Shown piece after piece: positions 22,722 through 33,128 of a stretch of DNA of 64,000 bases. Positions within the stretch are counted from its first letter, which is position 1; the number at the start of each line of letters is the position of its first letter. Origin of the DNA: Monilinia fructicola (Eukaryota; Ascomycota; Leotiomycetes; Helotiales; Sclerotiniaceae); assembly GCA_008692225.1 (NCBI GenBank), contig VICG01000014.1, forward strand, positions 806,001 through 870,000. The letters run 5' to 3'. Made by a program: the position numbers and the translations under genes. The notes beneath the pieces were generated by a model that saw nothing but the letters and a program-made list of their open reading frames with translations, had not been told where the DNA came from and searched no databases.

Positions 22722-23856
22722 CTATCGATTACCCCTTGCACCGGCTGGTGCATCCGTTCTTCTCTTTTTTAATACAGTCCCCATTGCATCTCTTACTTCC
22801 GGATCAGACCGTATGGTGTTTTGTACAAGCCATTCTTTGACCTTTCCTTTGATATCTTTCATTGCCTGTGGATCATTGGCGAACGGGATCATTTCTAGAC
22901 CCTGAAGCCTCGAGGCATCGGACTCTGCAGCTTTTGCAACGTACTCTAATCGATCCAGTTGCTGCTTCAATGCGACTTCTGGGCTCACATTCTGTGCAAT
23001 GGTTGTAGGTGGTTCTAGTAATGGACCAATCTGGGAGAATGCGATATACAACGTTACACTCATTTGTCGGGCGAGTTGTATCAGTTGAAATGGGAGATAT
23101 GGTGGATGTAGTGTAAATGCTGCGAGGATCGGATTTATAACTTCCGTTGCAACAGTTGGGAAATACGGGCGCGTGAAGGTGTGCAGTTCAAATGCGAAGA
23201 GCATGATGATTGTGATCCAGCGCCAGTATTGACCCCAATTCAACAGTCCGAAAAGACTTAACAAGTACATGACACCTGCAGCGGTGCCATAATAAGTCAA
23301 GATCCCATTAAAGCCATAGAGATAATAGTCTCGGATCGTTGAACAGTGGCTACACCCTGTTATCTCTGGCCCAAGCCTTTCGTATGCGAATCGTTTCGCA
23401 GGATCAAGAAGCGTGTCTTGAGCTATTTTAAGATGGACAAAGTAGTTGCCAGAGGCAATAGAAGACGACGATACTTTGTCGGGATGATGAATGGCCGCTA
23501 GCCGCCGAAATTTCGATTTAATCTCTCGTTCAGTCGCCGAGTGGGAAACTCCCAGATCAGTGTAGAAGTCGCTTGCCTTGCGAATACTCCAGTCGGCTTC
23601 GTAAATTGTGTAGAAGAGGTATGCGGATATGACTATTATGCTGATACGCCGGCGATGTAGCTTCCATTTGGGAGAACCAGGTTGGGGTTTTGGATCACCG
23701 GCACGTATTGTCAATCCATACCATATTGCCTGAACCCATCCCGTAACTAGCTGCAGAGCAGTATTAGAAAAGAGTCTTGGTATCGTTCTTTCGAGGGCAA
23801 CTTACATTGGGTAGGAAAGTCCATCCAGCTAGGGAAAGAAGATGATTACTAGACAT
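22722..23856 (-). CDS. Membrane-anchored DnaJ (Hsp40) protein
   Basis: A 359-residue J-protein, probably of the endoplasmic reticulum membrane. Exon 1 (23856-23806) encodes MSSNHLLSLAGWTFLPN. A 55-base intron with branch CTAATAC and CAG acceptor joins 23750, giving LVTGWVQAIWYGLTIRAG. A hydrophobic segment at about 51-69 precedes a J domain at roughly 76-141 with its HPD motif at 106-108 and the YTDLGV start of helix I. Two or three further membrane segments follow (including VMYLLSLFGLLNW and IIMLFAFEL), then a soluble basic C-terminus. Such proteins recruit Hsp70 at membranes for folding or translocation; it resembles Sec63/Erj-like factors but lacks an obvious Brl domain. The gene shares a 275-base divergent promoter with RPA43. 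Confidence 0.9.
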
Positions 23857-24053
23857 ACTTTAGAAGTCTACCCTCTCTCTCATATGCTGTGTTCTTCAAA
23901 AACTCATGTCATAAACTTGCAAATAGAAGAGTTGACCCGGAAGCGGTTATTTATGGTTAAATTTATTAATCCTTCATGTATTGGAAATGTATCCCAATCG
24001 GCAGTGTAAACAGTAAAGCCACTTATCCTTTGACGCTTTGAGATCTATTAAGC

Positions 24054-24074
24054 CCGATAAGCTTTTCTTATCGG
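24054..24074. promoter_or_regulatory. Inverted GATA-type repeat in a bidirectional promoter
   Basis: A perfect 8-base inverted repeat, CCGATAAG-CTTTT-CTTATCGG, lies between the divergent DnaJ and RPA43 starts. Both arms contain GATAAG, the binding core of fungal GATA factors; another TTATCC core is at 24023-24028. As a hairpin it is short, so a protein-binding site is the more likely reading. Function is inferred from motif only. Confidence 0.45.
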
Positions 24075-24131
24075 ATCACGCTAGCGGCCGCAGTAAAAGT
24101 TTCGTGGAAGTTCAACGCTCGAAAAAATTCG

Positions 24132-25121
24132 ATGACATTGAAATTTTGTAACAGTAGAATGTCAATTGAAATGCCTTCACAATCAACAGTCGCCGAGGCT
24201 TCTCCCAAAAAGCATAAGAGCAAGTCGGAAAAGAAGCATAAGTCAACAGATAGCGAGAAAAAGCGAAAACGAGAAAATGGGGAAGAAGGACATCGATCAA
24301 AGAAACACAGATCCGACAAGGCTGTAACGACTTCCTCATCCATAGAAGCACCAGCAGAAGTGTCGCCATTTCACTTGCAAACGTCCTCCCTCTTTTTACC
24401 CTTAGCACCAGTCTCCCAGAAATTCCCCCTTGAAGGTTTATGCGCCGAGCACCTTTCTCCACTCATCCTCACATATTACCCACCATTCAATGGAGTTATT
24501 CTTTCATACAGCAATCCACGATTCGCCGAAAGGGCATTCGGAAATGATGGCGATTCAACTCTTTTACAAAATTTGGACGAATATGCGGTCAGTTGGGCTT
24601 GGGTGACCGCCGAATTTTTACTTTTCAAGCCCGAGAAGGGAGCTTGGTTGGAAGGTTATATCAATTTACAAAATGAAGGTCACCTGGGTCTAGTCTGCTG
24701 GAATCTTTTCAACGCGAGTATCGAGAGAGCTAGATTACCAAAGGAATGGAAATGGGTCGGTGTAGCGGAGCAGGAAAATGATGCGGAGGCTGAAGGAGGT
24801 GCGACATATGCCGCAGATGGGGTTGGCTATTATGTGGATGGGGAGGGGAAGAAAATTGAGGGCACCGTGAAGTTTCGCGTCAAAGAGATTGAATCTAATC
24901 ATGACAAGGAGAGGGGTTTCTTGACCATTGACGGAACAATGTTAGATGACGAGGCGGAGATGCGATTATTGGAAACTGAGCAGGACAAGATCGGAAGCAG
25001 AGACAGTGCTGGACGACGTCTTGGTGGTGCAAAAGCTCTTGGTGCCACTAGCTTAGGAGTAACCGTGGAGCCCTCAGCTATGGAAGTGGACACAGGGAAG
25101 AAACACAAACGAAGAGATTGA
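24132..25121 (+). CDS. RPA43: RNA polymerase I subunit A43 (Rpa43)
   Basis: Subunit of the Pol I stalk that, with A14-type partners, contacts Rrn3 and drives rRNA transcription in the nucleolus. The single exon encodes 329 residues. Residues 20-70 are Lys/Ser-rich with several KKHK nuclear-localisation stretches. The RPB7-like N-terminal domain starts at SPFHLQTSSLFLPLAPV and includes HLSPLILTYYPPFNGVILSY. The OB-fold follows with EFLLFKPEKGAWLEGYINLQ and HLGLVCWNLFNASI, the best-conserved block of A43. The C-terminal tail is acidic then basic (KKHKRRD). In-frame ATGs at 24132, 24159 and 24171 are all possible; 24159 has the better -3 base, so the true protein may be nine residues shorter. 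Confidence 0.93.
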   Translation: MTLKFCNSRMSIEMPSQSTVAEASPKKHKSKSEKKHKSTDSEKKRKRENGEEGHRSKKHRSDKAVTTSSSIEAPAEVSPFHLQTSSLFLPLAPVSQKFPLEGLCAEHLSPLILTYYPPFNGVILSYSNPRFAERAFGNDGDSTLLQNLDEYAVSWAWVTAEFLLFKPEKGAWLEGYINLQNEGHLGLVCWNLFNASIERARLPKEWKWVGVAEQENDAEAEGGATYAADGVGYYVDGEGKKIEGTVKFRVKEIESNHDKERGFLTIDGTMLDDEAEMRLLETEQDKIGSRDSAGRRLGGAKALGATSLGVTVEPSAMEVDTGKKHKRRD

Positions 25122-25679
25122 GGAGTTAATATGAGTAGTTTTGGCGTTAACGGATACCAGGGTTCGAATAATGATTACTATCTTAGCTCAAATCGACTTG
25201 TACATTTGCCAGCCTGCTACATACAAACCCAAAGTCTCGAGAATAAACGAAATGATCTCATGGTAATCTCCAACATAGACATCTCCAACACTTTTTGGTG
25301 TTTCCACTTCTATTTTGAAGATGAAATGATAATCTCCTAAGCTTGCGTATACTAGATACCTAGATAGGTGCGCCTTACGACAGTGAATCAGCTACTTGGA
25401 TATTTCTGAATTGCCTAGTACTTCCAAGGTTACCTAGGTCCACGGTACCTCCAGCTCCATTACTTTTAAACCTAAAAATGCTCTCTCACAAAAATAATCT
25501 TATCTTATCTTTGGCACGTGATTGCGTACCTCTATTTTTTATTTTTCAAAAAGTTCGCGCAACCATTTCGCGTCAAACGCCCGACCTTCTTCCCCACACC
25601 TTCTCTACCTAGCACCTCGAGCATCTCGTAGCAGCTTTCAACGGGTCCCGAGGTCAATCTCACATTCCTCATCAACAAT

Positions 25680-28600
25680 ATGAGGCTGAGATTGACTGTG
25701 CGTAGGCACAATCTTCCTGACTGTCCTATTATCTGGGATATAAATACCTCAACATCTGCGCCCACGGTTTCAGAGTTATTGGATCAAATTAATGATGTAA
25801 TCCCTATCGAATCTAAAGAATGGGGAATGGAGGATTATGCTGTTGAAGTGAAGGGAAAAGAAGGCATTAACTACGAATGCTTACACTTTCAGCCTGTCGG
25901 CAGGGTAATGAAGGAAGAGGATGAAGTAATGTGAGTTTGCTCTAGCATTCAATGTACGCTTGTCAAAATAAATCATACTTATAGATATCATTAGCATACG
26001 TCCACTTCTTACACACGATCTGCGAGTGCGAAGAATATCTGGAAGGCATCAAATCTCGTCGGATGGAAAACATTTGGTTGATGGAGTTGCGTTTGGAAGA
26101 CCTATGTTGAAGAGACCAGTGAACCGTCCAGCCATTGATATCCCCCCACGCAAACGACCCAGGATCACAATCGATGAGGAAGATGAAGAGAATGAGGACT
26201 TGGAAGGTGCCGAGAAAAGGATTACACAAGTCGCCTTCCGGTCAGGAATTGAAGATGAGGATGATGAAGATGAAGACGACGATGATTTCGAGCCAGAGGG
26301 AGATGATGAGGACGAAGAAGAAAGTGAGAACAACACAGACATTGAGGAGAAATTTGAAGATCGACAAATTACTCTCCATGCTGATTTTGAGGATGATGAT
26401 GAAGAGAGTGATGAGGAGGCTGGAGATACAAGCAATCGACAACTTGTTCTTCATACTGATTTCGAGGATGATGATGAAGAAGATGAAGATTTCGAGCCAG
26501 GCTTTAGCGAGGAGGAAGATCCAGAAGAATGCGAGGAAGCATTTGAGGGTTTTCAAGATGATCGATCGATGTCGACCGCTCCTGGCCATAGCAGAGAAAG
26601 TTCAGGAAAGGTTGACGACCTATCTATAGCCGATCAAGCTGTTCTTTCGGGCGTGAAGAACGCGTCGACAAAGGCGAAGATATGTAAGTTGCACATGGCT
26701 TTTCCTAAGGCCTCCATTGCTGTTGTCAACTATGTCCTGGAAGGCTCTGACGGAGATATATCCCAGGCCTACGAGGCTTTAGCTACGGGATATGTCGCTG
26801 CTAAGCCGAAAAGTTTTATTTTGCAAGTGTCTTCTAGTGACTCCAAGTTATCTCAACCCTCGTCTAAGAGCCAAGTTTCCACGAGCCGCAAAGCAGAAGT
26901 CACTTCTAAACATACTGACCTTGCACCAGCCATGGATTTAGATGATGATGAATCTGGCTCAGGGGAGGAGGAAGAAGATGCGTTGTTGCACCACTATGAT
27001 CAGCACGGTTTACCGCCAGGATCAATAAATTCAGGCAAAGCGTTGTCTTTCATGGCAGAAGCTATGGAGGACTCCGCCAATCCCAAGTCCAAACTAACAA
27101 AACTTTCAACTGTTTCGACGAGAGATAACGGCAGCAATGTTCCAAAGGGCGATCTGATTAATGGACTTGGATCTACACCAACCATAGATATCAAGTTAAA
27201 TGGCGATGAAATCAATGTTGATAGTGACGATTCATCAGATTCATCAGATTCATCAGATTCATCTTCCGAGGCTGAATTGAGCAGCGGAGACAACAGCAGT
27301 GGTGATAGTGATGATTCCTCTAGCGACTCCTCTAGCGACTCCTCTAGCGACTCCTCCAGCGACTCCTCCAGCGACTCCTCCAGCGACGATGATGAAGCAC
27401 CAGAAGTCGAATCGAGTAGACTGGCTGTGCCGGTGGTTGAAATGGCCAAGTCAACGCCAAACACATCGACCGACATGCTTACTCCAAAACTTCAAACGCC
27501 AGTGCCTCCCGGACAAGGTAAAAAAGCAACGCATACCAGAAATCAACGCCGCAGACAAGGTATAGCTCTCACTAAACTCAAAGAGCGAGGCATCCTGCCA
27601 CATGACACCACGCTATCTGAATTCAATTGCCTAGATGTCAGTGAAAGCACTTCCCCTGAGGACGCTTTTGCCGCACTCTCAGGTCTGAGGGCGAGTGCCA
27701 GCTCTGTCAAAATTAAAAATGATACAAACAAAGCATTTGCCGAAGCTGAAGAGTTTGACGCTCGTAGGCGTGAATTACTTGCATCTCTTGCATCTGGGGG
27801 TATAGAAGTTTCTTCAAGAAGTGGCAAGGCTTTGGTTGACTCCATGGGCGATTCTGTTCCCAAAATAACTAGCGGTGCTTTGAAGACTGGCAAAGATACA
27901 CACAAGGAGCCCGATGCAGATTCCAAGATGGCTGAGGTTCTTTCGCAAGAAGATACTAATCATATAGCAAACATTTCAGACAAACCAGTCTCGGCTTCAC
28001 GACGGTCAACACTGGACATAGGTGCTGGTCGTCGATTGTTGTTTGGGGCATTGGGTATGAAGAACCCCAAGACGAAAATAGATGAGGATAAGCTTCGTAA
28101 TGACTTGATGAAAGGAGCTCGGGTTCCGAAAACTGCCAATCCATCTGGAGAGCCCTCAAGTCAACAGCCCGATAATCTAGCCATTGATGACGACTCGTGG
28201 AGAGATAAGATTGTCTATCGAGCGGTCGAATGTTGTCAAGATGGTGTCATATTAAGTGAGCCTCCGTTTCCATTCGTTCAGCGATGGGATCCTCAACAGC
28301 AAACCCATCGAGGTGGCAAGAGGAAAACCCAGGCCCAAGCCTATAATGAAGAATCCCAGAGTTCAAAGAAGCGAAAGCGACGCAAGGGAAAAAATTCCCA
28401 TTCTGAAGAACAGGAGGAGTACTTCGATGAATCTTACCAACCAAATTATGAGGAAGATGCCGTTCAGACACAATCGACAGAGCCACCAGCAAGACAGGTC
28501 GAGAGTGTGGAGCACAGGGCTGATATAGGGGATCTTATTCAAGAAACCCCCGATCTGGTCGAACTCCCAGAAGATCCCACGACCTTACCAAATCTCGATG

Positions 28601-30345
28601 CAGTTGCGGTAGAGTCTGGGATGATTATTGCCTTCAAACAAATGCTTATGGACGAAACTACAAAGTGGCAGCCACAGATTTCAGCGTATCGCACGGCCTC
28701 TGTTCTTTCTGTCGATGGTGGTAATATCTCAATTGCCTTGGCAAAAAGAGACAGAGATCGTCCCGTAAAGCATTATGATGAAAACGGACAGAGGATCTGG
28801 GGCAAGTTTGAGATGCCTGATGATGACGATGATGAAGAGGAAGAAGACAATGGAGAGATGGTCATCACTTTCAACGAGCTTGTTGAACCCAAGATTGTCG
28901 CCCCTGCTCCAGTAAGCTTGTCGACCGAAAATTCCAAAACTGGCATGACGACTGATGAATCAGTGACCCTAAGCAACGGAAAACAAGAAGAATCACAGTG
29001 TACTCATGTCACCGAAACTCAGCATTTGGACATGGATCCACCTGCATCCGCCCAAATTGGGGGCACGGTTACAACCACTGATGAGGCGCCAACTCTGGAG
29101 AAATTGAGGACGGAAATGATGGCCGAGATTGATGACAACTCATTGTCACCAAAGTTCAATGGTTTCGGTTCAAATTCACCAGTCCGACAACGTCGATCTA
29201 CCATTTCTCCCGACAGGCAACACTCGAGCTGGCATACGGTAGGATCACAAGAATCTCCAGTTCAAGATAAGCCGGGAATAACGGAAAATCGCGAAGAGAC
29301 GACTGCACAGAAGGTCGTATCGGCAAATATACCACAAGAAACTTCCAACGCACCCAGCATTCATACCAAGCCACGCTCCAAGAAAATTAATGTTGATAAG
29401 GCTCAGGCGTTGTGGGAAATCTTCCAGCCACAGGGAAAAGGAGCTGGTGCTGTTGAGGCGGACGTAACACTTGATACGATTGGAGTAGATTGCAGAGTAG
29501 TGGATCCAAAATTGTCGGGGCAATCATCATTCACAAGTTTGGTCACCGACCATGGACGACAACCAGACTTCAGTTTTGAAAACATGCAAAATCAAGAACT
29601 TGAGACTTCTAAACCGGACGACGTGGAAATGGATATGACAGCACATGATGTTAACTTATCTGAGGATGAGCCTGATCTTCCTTCACGCCAACCTCGTTCA
29701 TCCAAGGGGCCTGTTGAGAACAACAATGTGGTCGAACTATCGTCAGAAGACTTTCCTACTGTTGAAGAGATCATGACTCAGCACTCTCAGTCGTCAACGA
29801 AGCATGGGATGATTGCTTCGCAACCTCAATCAAAATCTAAAACCGGCCTTGAGAAGGATAGGAGAGTTCTGGCAGCGTTCGACGATACACAATCTTCAGC
29901 TAGAAAAGAGGATGAGAAGAGTAAGAAAGTTTTGGCGGCATTTGACGATACAGAATCGGAGTCAGATGCGCCGCAAACAAAAGCTGGGACAAAATCAAAG
30001 AAAGTAATGGCTGCATTTGATCCCTCTTCCGATGAAGAAGACCAGATCATGCCTAAGACGTCAAAACCTTCCAACCCTTATCCTGCTCAAAATCGACCCT
30101 TCAAAATATCACAGAGTTCACAAGTTGTCATGGACTTGACTCTCTCGAGCGATATTGAGCCTGAGCCTGAGCCTGAGAAGGGCAAATCAAAGAGTAAAGA
30201 TTCTGATGAAGACGATGACTTTGAGGTTGGATGGAGTGCAAAAACGAAGAGTAATTTGAGGGGACTGAAGAGACAGGGAAGCGATAGCTTAGGGGGAACA
30301 ACAAATACTACTTTAACCTCCAAAACTTCCAAAAGAAGATTTTGA
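25680..30345 (+). CDS. Large acidic protein with coilin-like architecture
   Basis: Two exons, 25680-25930 and 25995-30345, encode 1,533 residues; the GTGAGT intron falls inside the conserved N-terminal domain (EDEV-IIRPLLTHDLRVRR). Residues 1-105 look like a ubiquitin-like fold (MRLRLTVRRHNLPDCPIIWD ... LHFQPVGRVMKEEDEV). Very acidic repeats follow. A CUE-like segment, KLHMAFPKASIAVVNYVLEG with GDISQAYEAL, starts near 311. Ser/Asp repeats occupy about 495-560, then a basic RNQRRRQG patch near 600. A conserved block DKIVYRAVECCQDGVILSEP starts near 821. A Tudor/SH3-barrel-like segment, SGMIIAFKQMLMDETTKW with PQISAYR, lies near 955-1000. The order (Ubl-like N-domain, Ser/Asp-rich linker, basic patch, Tudor-like domain) recalls coilin, the Cajal-body scaffold. 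That identity is inference; the ORF and splice are clear. Confidence 0.8.
27223..27387 (+). repeat. Coding Ser/Asp microsatellites
   Basis: Two in-frame tandem arrays inside the acidic protein: four GATTCATCA-type 9-mers at about 27231-27262, and six near-identical CTCCTCTAGCGA/CTCCTCCAGCGA 12-mers at about 27317-27387. They encode SDS and SDSS repeats, potential casein kinase 2 sites. Confidence 0.88.
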
Positions 30346-31441
30346 GTATTCAGACACATGAAATTCGATCTCTGGACTCGAATTCAAGAAGTGTGCTTTC
30401 AGCATTGGCAAATTGCTTGTAGATGGAAAATAGCATGGTATTGTACACCGGTCCGCGCACTCGGAATAATGGGGTGGCTACAAAAATTAATATAATTACA
30501 GACGAAACATTCTCAATATATGTAGTCAATGTTCTGGTCATTGAGTTTGTGTTTGCAGAGTCAGTCTTCCCTCGGCTTTATGATTGAATGGCTCTAGTGA
30601 TGAGTGCATAAGCACGTCGCAAGTTCACCATCAATACCTCCCATTCCTGATCTTCACAAGATCATCTTCCACCTTAAAACTTCTATTAACCTTGCAAGAC
30701 GCGCTATAACATGAACCATGATGTTTCTATCATTTACAGTATAGTTGTATGGAGTTGTTCTTGTTTCATTTCATTTCATTTTATCTCATCCTTGGTATAT
30801 GCAAAACCTGATTTGGTGGCGGCTCGACTAAGAGTAATCCATTGGGTCTCAATCGTTCCCAATCTCTGAATGAAGCTCGGGTTTTCTAGAACTTTTCTGT
30901 CACCATCCATCTTCTTTCATCTGAATTCTCTTGGTTTCAACGGCAAGAAACATCTATCTAGTGGTAAATCGATTCGCAAGTGTAAGATTTGAGATTTTTG
31001 TCATACATGCATACATCCGTGGCTATACAATGTCGTTCACGATATCTCTTCAATAACTACTGGAAGCACATTCGAGCATATAGCTTTTGGTTGTATCTCG
31101 GTGCCAACTCCAACCATTATTAAGTCCTAGAGTGTATTCAGGATTTGATTTCCCCTGTCTCCAATTCCAAGGCCAGCCCGATACGTCTATGAATCTCACC
31201 CCGCGCCGCATATATACGGGTTCTGCCCCACCAATCATCATTTGCATATTCGACAGATTACCTTCTCTCTATTCTCATATCAAATCTCCAGACCTCGAAG
31301 CTACGTTTTAGTTCTCGATATTTCTATTTTATTTGGAAGTTGGAAATATCTCTCGATAGCATATACAGGTTGTATCTCAAGTTCGACTTCGACTTTGAAA
31401 GTGTTGATTAACAATACGAATACCAGAAACACAAAGGAAAT
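30346..31441. other. Intergenic region
   Basis: One kilobase between tandem plus-strand genes. It holds a short TTTCATTTCATT tandem at about 30765-30785 and otherwise ordinary sequence. No gene or RNA is supported. Confidence 0.55.
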
Positions 31442-32048
31442 ATGAAATCGATTTTAATACTCGCCCTGTTGAGTTTCTTACCAGCAGTCATTTTTGCATC
31501 ATTGCTATCAGTTCCTGTGAAAACTTCAACGGCTATGACTACTGCTGCGCTTCCAGCATTCTCAAGTTTTTTCTTGAATCGCAGTGATTCGGGATATGGG
31601 GACTCTGCTGGGGAAGAAATCCAAGCTACTAGGACGACTGGAACGAGTGGGGAGAATGATCCTGTAATCACAGCTGCGCCTACTGTGGGGGAAATCCAGC
31701 TCCAGGAAAAATATCATCTGACTACCTATTGGAGCTGCGTTACGCTACAGACTTATGTACATTGTGGATGGTAAGTGCTTCTTATCTTATTTCCGTAGTG
31801 GATGTCGGTTCGGATCATGCGCTCAGGTATTGGATACGGTATCCTCCATACTTAAGGGAGGTTTGAAGGGAGACGATGTTAGTTGGATGCAAGGAGATAG
31901 TAAAAATTAATTCAACCCTGTATTTAGGCACGAACCGCTTCTGCCGGGAGGAACAGAAATAGCAGGTGCGTCATGCGGGCCATGTAGTGCCAGGAAGGTG
32001 GCTATGGTAGCTGCAGGAGTGGTGATGGCTGCTGGTGCCGTTTTGTGA
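31442..32048 (+). CDS. Small secreted cysteine-containing protein
   Basis: Predicted 149-residue precursor from two exons, 31442-31770 and 31928-32048, joined across a 157-base intron with a GTAAGT donor and TTTAG acceptor. The N-terminus MKSILILALLSFLPAVIFAS is a clear signal peptide. The middle is Thr/Ser-rich. The most distinctive part spans the splice junction: YWSCVTLQTYVHCGWHEPLL, followed by SCGPC, so four cysteines can form two disulfides. The C-terminus (VAMVAAGVVMAAGAVL) is hydrophobic and ends without a basic tail, consistent with a GPI-attachment signal or a membrane tail. I do not recognise a named family; the CV..Y.HCGWH pattern looks like a fungal cell-surface motif. A role at the cell wall or as an effector is speculation. 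Confidence 0.72.
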
Positions 32049-33128
32049 GGAAGGGCTTGGTTTGGGTGTTAGGAGCTGGTGTTTGGTGTTTGATGTCTTG
32101 TGAAAGACAATGGCGGAGAGAATCGCGGGAGGTGATATTAGTGGATACACGGATGGTATGCTATTTCCGATGCTGTGAATCATTATGATATTGGAAGGTT
32201 CATTGTGACATCTGCGGTCAAGTCATGGGAGTCTTTTAAGGGAGTCATATATTGGACATTATACAACCCTTACTGGACCATTGCATAGTAGTTTTGATGC
32301 CGACTGAAATTTTCTTCTCCGTTAAAACTGCATATTTCATCACTCGAATTCAGGGGAGAAATTAAGGTTTACAGAGAAATGTACAACATGGGTTCGAATT
32401 TTCGATTTGATATAAGTGCCTGAACTAATCTCAATGCCAGCTTCTGTCTGGACATCTGATTTGATATGGATGCCTAAATTGAAGTAAATCTTCAATTCAC
32501 CGCAAGTTTCTGACTTAATTACAATGTTTAAGCTGCTCTCAATGTCTGAGGTGATATATGGATGTACAATTCAATCAAAGTAAATGCAGAAATCAACAGA
32601 AATCTTCAACCCAATTTCAATATCTTATTAAACACGAGTATTGGAATCATAATAACTTCTTCTCCTCCCTTCTTCTCAAGGCTTTGCGAACATTCGGGAT
32701 CTTCATATCAATACCACACAATCACATAACATCCAACTCGGGCTGAATGATTGCAAGCTCCTGCACACACCTCCGTGTAAATGACGAACGTATGACAACT
32801 GCACAATTGTACGTTGTGGAAATGCTAGACTGTCTATTCGTTAGCTTTAAATGATGGGTGAAGCACGAGACTCGCTAAGGAGACAGGGGGCGAATATTTT
32901 GTGTATGTGTCAAGTGTTTGAATTGGGGATATAGTTGGGAAGTGGTTCAGAATATGATTAGTAGAGGGCGTAAATGGATGAATGTATCAATGTATTTAGT
33001 GTTATAATGTCCGCGATCGAGCGACAAGTTTTACCACTTTTGAGATCTATCGTCTTCTGTTTATAGTGGAGAAATAGATGGTGTGCATTACGTCAAAAAC
33101 TGCACCAACGTCCCCAGCATATCCCTAG
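32049..33128. other. Intergenic region between convergent genes
   Basis: About 1 kb, AT-rich, with degenerate ~60-base repetition of a TTGATATRGATGCCT-like phrase around 32395-32560. The phrase may be an old local duplication. No gene is supported. Confidence 0.5.

Noticed and set aside
26049..26629. Ser-rich minus-strand and Met/Lys-rich plus-strand frames over the acidic gene
   Set aside because: Shadows of GAA/GAT-rich codons of the large acidic protein in other frames.
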